Assembly (NCBI GenBank): GCA_950295325.1
Contig: OX485804.1
Location: 16,862,001-16,926,000 of the forward strand
Reading direction: 5' to 3'
DNA length: 64,000 nucleotides
Source: Polytrichum commune
Lineage: Eukaryota; Streptophyta; Polytrichopsida; Polytrichales; Polytrichaceae
Shown here in pieces: positions 54,699 to 64,000 of the stretch; the stretch's first letter is position 1; every line of letters begins with the position of its first letter. The notes below the pieces were generated by a model. That model saw only the letters and a list, made by a program, of their open reading frames with translations. It did no database searches and was not told where the DNA came from. Position numbers and translations under genes: made by a program.

Positions 54699-57600
54699 TC
54701 ACCCCAGCCTCTCGTGGTGTGCCTGGTAACAAGCTTCCGGGCACATCCACTTGCGACCACAGGTAGTGCAAAACCACTTCTGCACTCTCCCACAGATCAC
54801 ACAGCCACGCTTTAATTTGGACCGAAAAAGCGTGTGGACAGGGTGGGGGTGCCGCGAACTCTGTTGGGGTTGTTCATGCCCTCTTTGGCGTGCTTGTATT
54901 GCCTCGGAAGCAAGGTATTTGCCGACCGCAATCTTGAAGGCCAAATGTGATGTTACAGGCAATCCCAGGTCCTCCATCTGCTTCACCCAAGTTACATAGG
55001 CGTTCACCATCGTCTGGTCAACGATGAAGTGGAATATTTTCACCCACCACTTGTGGCACCTCAGCTGTGACGAATAGTTCCCACGAAGTTGATCTGCGAC
55101 GTCGACTCCACGCATGTACTCCACGTACTGTCGGTGCATGGGAGACAATGGCACCACCAACTGCCCTGTTAGTCCGGGTATTCTGCGCAAAACCTTGGTG
55201 TTCGGTTCCCATGGTGCGGCTGCGGTGCTCAGTAGGGTCACCATCTTCTTATCCTGCCAAGAAACAACGCCCATCTGGCGATGGACGTGAGTCCAGATCA
55301 CCATGGATCCCCGCACAGTGGAGTCGGGCTGCCGGTAGAGGCCACCGGGCAGATTTTTGCTAGTGCGGCGAACGGTGCCAGTCGCCCATATCCCCTTGCA
55401 CATGAGCTCATGGAAGAGGTTCACACTCGCGAAGAAATTGTCGATAACCAGACAGTGGCCTCGGTTTTCCAGCCCCTTCACCATCCGCTCTACCACGTGG
55501 AAGCCCAATCCATGGGTCCCTGCCCCTGTCCCCTCTCCGAAGTATACCTCCATCTGCCAAACAAACCTGCTTTTGGAGCTCGCCAACAACCACACCTTAA
55601 TCCCGAACCTTACAGGCTTGTCCGGCATGAATTGCCGGATGAAACAGTAACGGCCTTTGTAGGGTATGACACACTCATCCACAGTTATCTCCCTCTCAAG
55701 ATTATAAATATCGCGAGAAACTTTTACAAACATTTCGACGAGCCATCTTGTCTTTGCAATCCTGTCAAACCTAGGGTCCCTCACATCCCTCACTATACTA
55801 CTGTTGTCCACCAAATGCAAACATCGCATAATCTGCTCCCACCTTCCTAAAGACATGATGGAGGAGATAAGCTCACAGTACAGGAAGGGTTGGCTACGCA
55901 TCCAATACTGCCGAACGCTTGGCAGACGTTTGCATCCCATGAGGATAGTAATTCCCAACCACCCTCGAATCTCAGAGCGATTCACATCCTTCCACTTGGG
56001 TCCCCCCTTAGTGCGTGGCAACCCATTCTCCAAGGGAGGGAGCACCGCCCTCGCGTACCTATTCGTCTCCACCACAATGCGGTCCACGCAGGCATCAGTC
56101 CAATACAATTCAAAAACCGTATGTGGCAGAGGTATTCCCTCGAGTGTGGGGGTCTTCAAACCCGGCGTAGGGCCCGAGAAGTTGTCTCTTGAGCGCACGA
56201 AGTCCACGCTGCCGGAACTCCAAGCCTCCTTCCTGTAGTAATCTGCCAACTGGGCAGAGTCCATGTGCACAGGTGTGAAAGACTCTGGCCTCATGCACCA
56301 CCTTTCTAAACCAGCTGCAAGGGCATCACTCTCGTCTACATTATCCACATCAAAATCCGAGTCCGAGCTCTCTAGCGTATCACAGAACTCGGGGAGCCAT
56401 TCGTCACCACTAGAGTCCGCCGACGTCATCCCCAATCCAATCCCACCGTCGGAGTGCACATTTGTGTTAGAGCAGAGTAGATATTCAGGTAGCCCAAGAC
56501 TTACCTTCGGAAAAGTGTCCCTGGCCGTAGAGTCTTGTGTACCGTCGACCCCCTCGGTATCGGAAGGAGCGTCGTAGTCAGTTATGGGGCAGCCTCCTGA
56601 ATGCCCTTCTCTACAATGGTCTTCAATGGTTTCGGCCACATGCTCCGTTAGCCCTGGTCCGTTGCCACTACCAACCACGCTTGCTTGTCCTACCTCGACT
56701 GCCTCCCCAAAAACGCCTCCTGAGTCGAGCACGGGGCTGAAACAGTGCTGCCGCTTCCACCACCCGTAGCCGTGGCCCCCCTCGCTCCCATATGCACGCA
56801 CTCCCGGTCCATCGGCAACTCTGACCATGTCCTCGTCGAGGTGGCACTCCGTATCAAACCCGCCCAGGTCGCACAACACCATCCTCTTCCCAGTCGCGGC
56901 GTGCACACCCTCGCCGATGACATCCCCCTGCGTCCAAGAAGGTGTGTCTCCTGTGTGGAAGGAATGCTCCGAAAGAAATCTATTCGGGACAAGCACGGCC
57001 CAGCCAGACCGTTCAAAACTCCACTTTACATACGTACCCTGGAAACGATCCGGCATACTATCGGCCCGAAGAAGCAACGGCCTCTCCAACGAACCGCCTG
57101 GATGTGTTGCTCCAAATCCCGTGTGCTTACAAATAGGGGCCGACGTCCTCCAAGCGTCGTCACGGAACACCGACTCCCAAAGATTGACATTGCAAGTGTC
57201 CATGCTGCCTACGGAATGCTGCAATTCAGGTGCCACAAAGTCATCCAATCCCTCACAGCTTCCAAAATCCGCCATTACCTCGCGTATTTTGTCGTCATTC
57301 ATCAGTTGTTGCTCGTACTCTGCGAGCTGCGCCGCCAAAGCCCGCGTGCGAACTCCTTCGGTCACGTTAGGCTGGACTGATGGGGGCATCCACGGACGCG
57401 GCCTCCTCGGCTTGGAGCGCACCACCTTCCCCTTCTCCTCCCTGCTGCGCCTCGCACTTGGAGTCTCAGGTCCACCTGCACAGGCACGTGACAGTCAGGA
57501 ATGCACCTTGCAGAAAACCACAGCCACAGCCATTCATGAACTATGTCGGACAGGAGTGGAACAGGAGTTACTACGTTGGGGTCCAGGCGTCGTATCTGGA

Positions 57601-60600
57601 GGAGGCGGTCCGAAGTCGCTTGCAGCCTCGCTCGCCGGCATGGGCGTCTGAAGCATCTGGTCCGCAAGGCCAAACACCTTCTTCGACTTTGAGCTCCTTT
57701 GAGGCTTCGACGTAGTCTTCCCCCCCTCTGCAGACGCATTCAAATGCTCGTGCTTCCTCACACGCTTCGGTCCTTTCCTCGCGTGCTCGGTTGGAATCTG
57801 GGTGCACTGGGCGAAATCGTCGTCCTCTGCCGCATCTGCAGCGTGGCTCTGGTGCAACGGCCCTACAACCAACTGTGGCGCCAACGTACATCACAACGCA
57901 CAGACACACACAAATTCAGTGTTAGGGGCACAGTAACCAGTAAGGCGGGGGCGACCTGCACCACCACACATTCTCAACACATCGACGAGGGTACATACCT
58001 TCTGTGCCCTGGGCACCCGAGGATGATGTCGACTCGGAGTAGGGTCGACATTCTCCTTCCCCGTGTCCCGACTTATCCCGCATTGCTCTACGACCCCCTG
58101 CACGTCGTTCCACAACACCAAACGATTAGCATGCAGCAACTGGGTCCTATATTTGAGCAGCAGCAGGTCACTCAGCAGAATGTCCGCAGTCAATGAAAAA
58201 GGAACTGCAATTCACAACAGGGAGACCTTACCTTCATCCGCCGGGACATTCTCAAGTTTGGTGTTGGACGTCTGTGTTCGGGCGCCGTCAGTGGAAGGCA
58301 CTCTTCGGCTAGCAATATCTCCTGGTCACACACGACATGTGACAGAAGAGACAGTTAGCCCACATACACCCAACACGTGAACACCGAGCTAGCAGTGGCA
58401 TGAACTGAGTTTACCACAGCCTAAGCAACCACAGTTTGAAGTCAGGACAGGCACAAGACACGAAGAAGAACCCCAGCATGCAAATGATAACGGAACAACT
58501 ATATCTTATCACATTGCGGAGACATATGGGTTCCATAATCTACTCCTATACAGCAGATACTCAACTCTACATATCATCCAGGAAAGAAATGTACTAGTTA
58601 GTACTCTAGTCCGGGAGCAGAAACTTGAAGAAGAACCCCACATGCCCATTATGAAGAACAGATGAGCTACCTAATGACATTGTGAACACAAAGAGGCTCC
58701 ATACTTTACTTTACTCCTATAGTTCCTGCATTATTAAGGAATCCACGAAATAGATTACTTCAGTCCGGGTGCGGAAATTTGAAGAACCCCCCACTCGTAA
58801 CTACAGACTTAACCTCATCACATTGGGGAGGAAAATGGAGTTTGTTCTCTTCAAATGCACCAAAGAAATTGACTCGGGCTGGCAGATTCTTGCACAACCC
58901 AACGCTTATAAGAACAGAGTTAAACTCCAAACATTGGAAAAGAAACTGACTGTGGTCATTCCTCATCCTACGTACATCATCCATCAGGCTAACTCTGCAG
59001 GCACAACATGCAGGAAAATGGATTATGTTCTCTGCAGGCACAACATGCAGCTTATGGTAGCTAGAGGTAGGCGAGGGATGATTTTAAGTGAAAGGAAGGC
59101 TGATATTGGGAAGTTATGCCAGAAGCCGCTTCTATGTACGTGACCCTCCAAAGGACCGAATCGTGGAGACCGACACTCATGTGAGATGCTGCATGACACC
59201 CTTACTCCTGCTTCCGAAGTGCGATGGGTGACCCACATGAATAAGATCAAATGGAAATGCACACGAGAATGCCTCGCGGAATTGACATCTGAATGAGTAG
59301 GACCACTGTTTATCTATTGAGGAGATACTTTCAATGAGGTGCAGGAAGACAATGTCTGTGAAATACCTGTATCCCGTATATTAGGCCACCCCTCCATAGC
59401 CACAATAAACACGTAGCTATGGCTAATTAAGCACCACCGCCAAATACTGAGAGAGTAGCCGCAAGGAGGAACTCACCGGCGAGAATAAGCATCAGACTTA
59501 TCAAAGGTAGAAGTATCGGAGAACAATGGCATGACTGTGAGGTATCGCACCACCATTTTGCCTCGGAAGTTGCAAAATCTGATCGGGCAAACACAGAGGC
59601 TCAACCCTTCGGCCACTGACCCTAAACCCTTATAACACGAAGGAGAAAGAAACAGATTAACCACAGAAGGACACCGCGGAAACATGGAGGGATTCGGGAA
59701 AAACACGCTGTCTCATGCAGCATTTAGTCAAAATCATTGAATGCAAACCAATGGCAGAATTCGCAATAAAAAACAGAGCATAGTTTCCAATCCGGAGATC
59801 CATGCATGGATCCCCAGGATGGACGAATTGAGCCACAAGTGATCGGCCAATTGATGTCTGCACGAGTACAAGCGGGGATTTCACATGAATTGGTAATTCT
59901 TGACTTCCACGCTGGGATCAGTTGAAGGGTCGCGCATGTGGTGCATCACGTTGGGCACCGTGACCGACTGTATTGCGTTACCAACAGAGGTAACGGGATG
60001 GCGGTCGGCGTCGCCCAACAGCCTGGGAACTACGAGGGAACATGTAATGTATCGGAAGAAATCACCGCGTATTGGTTTGCTCTGGATCCTAGAAACAGGC
60101 GGAAGGTCACACGCGGAAATTTGGATCCTCACATCCGGATTGTTCACAGGAGTAACTACGTCAAAATGTTCAAGTGGATCGTTCACAGGAAGTCCATTTA
60201 CCCAACACCATACAACAATCCACAAGAACTCAGTGATGGACGCAGCAGACATCGAAAGAACGCGAACCCCATTTGCCCAAACTCGGCATTTCCATAAACC
60301 CTAAACCCACAATCCCCCTTGAGCCCAAAAATCGCGAGATGGTGAGGCAATACAGAAGATGACCCACCTGCGGTGCGAGCGGCATCGCTGGCGATCGGTC
60401 CTGCACTAGCGTCGGCTGAGAGCCTCCCCTTGCCATCCTGGCGAGTCGCTTCATCCCTGCCATCGAGCGTCGGGAAAACGTGTCCACGCAGAATGCTAGT
60501 CACAATGTCTGGGAACCTTTTGCGCTCACACCAACCGAGAATGCGAGCGGCGTGTCGGTACCACAGATAGCGGCAACGTTCTTGGACTGCGAACTCGCCT

Positions 60601-60770
60601 CTCCGATTCCACCGGCTCGGGCGTGGCTGCGCGAGGAGCGTACTCGCGTCCAGAAGTTGCACCGCCCGTGCTGCGCCGCTGTGTGAAACACCCTGATCCG
60701 TGAACCACTTATACAATTCACCCTCCAACGACACGCGCTCTGCGCTCTTGCAGGTCTCCACAATCTCCAT
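54699..60770 (-). CDS. piggyBac transposase, multi-exon
   Basis: Five exons join with matching phase: 60770-60368, 58321-58232, 58204-57999, 57872-57575, 57475-54699 (about 1,257 residues; the first exon is assigned by phase over a 2-kb intron, so less sure). The last exon holds the DDE_Tnp_1_7 domain, from HTVFELYWTDACVDRIVVET on, with catalytic aspartates in ITVDECVIPYKGRYCF, CLVIDNFFASVNLFHEL and YMRGVDVADQLRGNYS. The C-terminus has the piggyBac cysteine-rich zinc domain (CVICGRVQKWFCTTC, then KWMCPEACYQAHHE). The enzyme cuts at TTAA and excises cleanly. The N-terminal region is far longer than in animal relatives: a helical first exon (ELYKWFTDQGVSHSGAARAV), a Lys-rich stretch (SKPQRSSKSKK) and an acidic block (ESSDSDFDVDNVDESDA). 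No stops or frameshifts. Confidence 0.88.
58440..58900. repeat. About 160-bp imperfect tandem repeat, three units
   Basis: Anchors 'gaagaagaaccccagcatgc', 'gaagaagaaccccacatgcc' and 'tgaagaaccccccactcg' each follow a 'ccggg.gc.gaaa.ttgaag' type phrase. They lie in the first intron of the transposase gene. The rest of this 2-kb intron (58322-60367) shows nothing else I can name. Confidence 0.55.
59881..60252 (-). other. Open frame inside the transposase intron
   Basis: A 123-codon frame with a true ATG (MSAASITEFLWIVVWCWVNG...), same strand as the transposase. I recognise no domain. It could be an alternative exon or chance. Confidence 0.2.
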
Positions 60771-61420
60771 GTATACTCGTCCCACACACAGGCGTGAAAT
60801 TGGAATCGAAAAAACGGAGGCACACCTGAGGGATTTGAATCCGGATGTAGGACAAGCCGCCGCCACCAAAATGTCTCGTTCCGAAACGAGGACTCCATTT
60901 CCCCCCTTGTCCCAAGCTCCAGTACTGCAGACGTGGTCGTCACAATCGCTCGACCACCTCCAAACATCAATGGAAGGCGTCGTGGTGCAGTCCGGATGCC
61001 CCTCACCTACAGATTCCAGCCTCCAAGAACCCTAACCATGGAGTGGAGAAGGTGGTGGAAGGCGATGCAAACGCGGGGGAATTGAGTCGCGCTTCCCTTG
61101 CCGCACGAGTGTCCTTCCAACGACCCCACCGGCCGAGGCGGTCATCAACGGCCACCTCAAATTACGCAACGTCAGCACGCGGACCGTCCACGAAGTACTG
61201 GGAAGACCACCGTATTCTATCGGAATACGTATGTCTGCACAGAATACCTGACGTTTGACGTCCCCTACATCGGCACATATCCCATAAAAATATTTTGAAA
61301 ATTCCAGAGGTTACCTCTAGTTCATGCCCACATATATATAGTTCGGCGAGGCCTCTAATACGGCGAAACGTGATCACCATGAGCACCCTACAGTAAACCG
61401 TAGGCCATTCTGGCCTACTG
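60771..61420. other. piggyBac right end and transposase promoter region
   Basis: Upstream of the first transposase exon. No recognised gene; ends in the hairpin gtaggccattctggcctac and the terminal repeat. Confidence 0.4.
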
Positions 61421-61463
61421 CCTCCTTTAAGGGTTAACGTCCTCCCTCAAGAACCATCTCATA

Positions 61464-61691
61464 CCAGGGCCACACCAAAAACCCCAATAGCTCCAATAGA
61501 CAGAAACACCAACCCTACGTATTCTCTGGGAATACATGGCTGGGCTTTCAAATGGCTAGAGCTACTGGAGTGGCTGGAAGAAGGCAGGTAGCCTGCAACC
61601 AGCAGCTCCAACCATCCGAAATCCCAACCCTGTATTCCCGGAGAATACGTAGGGCTGGTGTTTCTGGCTGGGCCTACCGGTGTGGCCCTGG
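61464..61691. mobile_element. 228-bp MITE with TA target duplication
   Basis: The whole element folds back: the left arm begins CCAGGGCCACACC and the right arm ends GGTGTGGCCCTGG. Inner arms also match (ccctacgtattctctgggaa versus ttcccggagaatacgtaggg). TA flanks both ends (61462-61463, 61692-61693), suggesting a Tc1/mariner-like origin. It sits only 26 bp from the piggyBac TTAA. Confidence 0.65.
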
Positions 61692-61877
61692 TATCAAAGA
61701 ACTATGTAAAGAGCTTCACAGCCGCAACCCGAATTCAGTCAGTTGGGTGTGGCTCGGGCCAACTTTTGGGACATGAGTGTTACATGAAAACTGGTACCTC
61801 GAAGGCATGTGTGTAGCTCAAGGCATTTCGGCATCCCTAGTTCAGGGGCAACAGAAGTTGCTTCTTGCAAAACATGT

Positions 61878-62243
61878 ACACTAAATATGATATTTAGTGT
61901 CAGATGTTATTTTATGTAACTTGTGGTAACTTTTTGGATGACACTTCTTATGAATAAGTGAACGAATATTGTCATGGATGATGGATGAGTTCATCCATTG
62001 GCCAAAAACCCTACCTTCTCTTGTCAGCAACATGTGATGAAACATTGTCATGGATGATTGAAGTTTCACTTGGCAAATGCTCATAATTGCAACACTGTTA
62101 ATCTGCAACTCCCCAAATAATCTACAAGGAACGACAAATAGTGTTGGGTTGACATTTAGTTTTGATGACACTATACCATGGTTTACAATTAGTATTGAGC
62201 AAGACAATTAGAACTGGTCACACTAAATATCATATTTAGGGTG
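61878..62243. mobile_element. MITE family A, copy 3
   Basis: Left end acactaaatatgatatttag, right end cactaaatatcatattta, the latter interrupted by the next MITE. It retains the empty-site sequence that proves the CACTA MITE insertion in copy 1. Confidence 0.65.
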
Positions 62244-62640
62244 AGTTATCCTATAGGCCGCTCGCCCACTAGATTCTAGACAATAGCTAGTCGAAGGTGT
62301 TTGGATGTAGTTAAGCACAAGTTGTCATCCAACCATATTCTAGCGGTCCACTAGAATGTGGAGGACCGTGGACATGGACCGCTAGATCTCCATGAAGCCA
62401 CTAAAGAAGCTCTAACTTACAAGTGCCGGTCACCGAATATTTTGATGACCGATCTTAGGAGGAGAAGGAGATTTTAACCTAGAGGAGAACGTTCGTAGGC
62501 GGGGCTTGGATTCGAAAAAAGGGGAGTTGCTAGTTGGCACAGACAAACCCAACCCCACCAAATTCCCTCTACATTTGGGCGGGTTTGTCCTTATTCACAC
62601 TAGAATCTGGTGGGTGAGCGGCGTGCATGGAAACTCACCC
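62239..62640. mobile_element. 402-bp MITE, GGGTGAGTT termini
   Basis: Left GGGTGAGTTATCC and right GGAAACTCACCC are inverted. The similarity goes on about 40 bp inward (ccgctcgcccactagattct versus its near reverse complement near 62600). TA flanks both sides. It is inserted in the right-hand palindrome of the family A copy. No gene. Confidence 0.65.
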
Positions 62641-62898
62641 TAGGTGAATCTGGTGGCAGTTACACAGCTAGTACATGGTCATTTTGCGCACTCCCCACTA
62701 GCCAACACAATGAGTTCTCCAATGCGGCACTCAAAATCCTGTGATCATTTCTTGAAGTTGCAGTCATTGAATCTCCTCAAAATCAGATTTCTCTAATCGT
62801 AGACATAAAAATCACATTCCAGCTAATAATTAATTGACATCCTCAGAGCCAAGGCCAACTGTGGGTCTAGAGTTCGAAGCTCAGCAATTTCTTTGGAC

Positions 62899-63066
62899 TA
62901 CTCAAATTTTGTCGGAATAACATTTATACGTCTATCCAGGAAGAGCAATTTACAATGCGAGGATGAGAATTGTTTTCTTTGAACCCATAGGTATTGGTAG
63001 ATCGTACAAAAGCGATTTTATGTGCTCAAAAGAGGTGATTACAATCATCTCTTCGGAGACATCAGA

Positions 63067-63098
<32 letters not shown>

Positions 63099-63436
63099 GG
63101 CCCCTGCGCAAGGATGACACGCACAAATCGAGAAATGGTCCAATTTTTTCGTCTGCTTTTGGAAATCAGAGTATTCGAAGAATGCGTTTGATATCTGGTC
63201 TCAGGCGGTCCGAGAGAGCAATGTCCGTCTCGTGGGCTGTTGAGACCGCCCTGTACTTAACCTCAAGGAGCGTGTTCAGAAAAGTGTAGCCTGTGAGGGT
63301 GAATTGTCGTTAACTCACGAAAGTGATGGCAGAGATTGCACTGAAAGGGTTCCAGAACCCACGGTTGACCAACCGCATCTTTCCAAGCTCCTGTTCTACG
63401 ACTGCAATATGAGTGCAAGTCTACTTTGATTGCAAG
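62899..63436 (+). repeat. Duplicated segment with U6 gene, copy 2
   Basis: Inverted partner of 11495-12021, with small indels (for example 'cagaaaagtgtagcc' versus 'cagtagcc'). Contains the U6 gene and its flanks. Confidence 0.85.
63047..63149 (+). ncRNA. U6: U6 spliceosomal snRNA, second copy
   Basis: The U6 core from ACATCAGATAAAATTGGAAC through AGATTAGCATGGCCCCTGCG and GGATGACACGCACAAATCG is intact and ends in six T. Compared with the copy near 11.8 kb, the first base of the 5' stem is A, not G, and one G is missing just before the T run. The 5' stem-loop is slightly weakened, so this copy may be a young pseudogene or a variant. Upstream DNA matches the other copy, including the TTTTAT motif about 30 bp before the start. 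Confidence 0.88.
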
Positions 63437-63654
63437 CGTCTTTCTTAAATTGCCTAGACGTTAATTTCCAAAGTGTGTGTACGTACACAAAATGTCCACC
63501 CATAGGTGAGTGTGGAGAATGTGACGCTAACTGATTCGATTCATCCCACTGCACATGTCAACAGGGAAGAGCAGAATGCGTTAGAATGAATCCGATGGAC
63601 GCAGGAATCAGAAAGACATACACTGCAATCGCCAGAAAAAGGAACAGAAAGAGA

Positions 63655-63970
63655 CTCTAAAGCACGTACTGTATGTCATGGAGACAATGCATGACCATTC
63701 GAAGATTTCCCAGATTTCATATCTACCATTTTTCGTTTGATCTCCATCAACCTTCATACTGGCGTCAACAACCGCGTACACCATATCGTCAGGAAGAGTC
63801 CAAAATCCAGCAGGGTATGTAAGCCTGAATGTTTTGTAATTGAAGACACGCAACCGGGTGCTGAGCACAGAGCGAACCATTCTTTCCCCTTTCACTGAAG
63901 AACACCGTGCGCTGGGTATACGTACCGGCATACTCTGGTTTTTGGACTGCCCCTCAGGGGACCCAACCAA
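63655..63970 (-). CDS. Possible partial gene exon at right edge
   Basis: A minus-strand frame of about 105 codons with protein-like content: SARCSSVKGERMVRSVLSTR, then FNYKTFRLTYPAGFWTLPDD and MVYAVVDASMKVDGDQ. I do not recognise a family. Borders are unclear, and the gene may continue beyond the window. It lies downstream of the U6 duplication. Confidence 0.25.
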
Positions 63971-64000
63971 AGAAGATAAAATTGGAAGGGTTAGTTGTTA

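Larger units (their letters stand above)
50466..61433. mobile_element. piggyBac element, 10,968 bp, with cargo gene
   Basis: The termini are perfect 13-bp inverted repeats CCCTTAAAGGAGG (50466-50478, 61421-61433), each flanked by TTAA (50462-50465, 61434-61437), the invariant piggyBac target. Each end also has a hairpin just inside: aggaggttgcctcct on the left and gtaggccattctggcctac on the right. Inside, on the minus strand, are a multi-exon transposase gene and a three-exon B3-domain gene, both without stops. At 11 kb it is several times longer than well-studied animal piggyBac elements (about 2-3 kb). The intact genes and perfect ends make it the best candidate for an active element in this window. 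Confidence 0.92.

Noticed and set aside
55281-57380. Plus-strand open frames of 100-270 codons across the piggyBac gene
   Set aside because: Shadows of the long transposase exon in GC-rich DNA; no domain and no supporting splice sites.
1-64000. tRNA or rRNA genes
   Set aside because: I looked for A/B-box and clover-leaf patterns and conserved rRNA stretches by eye and saw none; a tRNAscan-SE run would be decisive.

Overview
The window is nuclear DNA of a land plant. It holds a 13-exon gene for a plastid SET-domain methyltransferase of the Rubisco LSMT type, an intact TPD1-like secreted cysteine-rich protein gene with decayed paralogues, two U6 snRNA copies, and a dense, nested population of plant transposons (CACTA with TNP2, PIF/Harbinger with a Myb-like partner, FAR1-type MULE, long-arm foldbacks, MITEs). 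A large intact piggyBac element is uncommon in flowering plants, so I lean towards a non-seed lineage (moss, liverwort, lycophyte or fern). The sequence alone does not settle this.

Layout. 1-1.7 kb: broken TPD1-like copies. 1.9-5.7 kb: MITEs and a foldback element. 6.9-7.5 kb: intact TPD1-like gene. 9.6-12 kb: a LINE scrap, a second foldback, and the first of two inverted copies of a roughly 530-bp U6 segment. 13.6-19.05 kb (minus): the LSMT-like gene. 19.3-41.6 kb: a PIF/Harbinger element (TAA target duplication) holding a Myb-like gene and a dead transposase. A complete 15,839-bp CACTA element (TGA target duplication, 29-bp perfect terminal inverted repeats) sits inside it, and a 937-bp solo LTR (GCGGT target duplication) splits its transposase. 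43.5-49.6 kb: a decayed MULE with a Ulp1-like fragment. 50,466-61,433: a piggyBac element with TTAA target duplication and 13-bp perfect terminal repeats. 61.4-64 kb: more MITEs, the second U6 copy and an unrecognised partial exon.

Two elements stand out. The CACTA element carries, besides TNP2 (with DUF4218 and DUF4216), a SET-domain gene and a long divergent gene that joins an FCP1/NLI-phosphatase-like domain with a degenerate active site to a DUF8039-like end. Palindromic TATGACT/AGTCATA repeats fill nearly all of its introns and non-coding parts and avoid its exons. The piggyBac element is 10,968 bp, large for the superfamily. It encodes an apparently intact multi-exon transposase (about 1,257 residues if my five exons are right) and an intact three-exon, 288-residue protein with two B3 DNA-binding domains.

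How the parts fit together: the Harbinger element landed about 255 bp upstream of the LSMT-like start codon, the CACTA and the LTR element later jumped into it, and most of these transposon genes now carry stops that single C-to-T or G-to-A changes would explain. The piggyBac genes show no such decay, so that element looks like the youngest coding element here.
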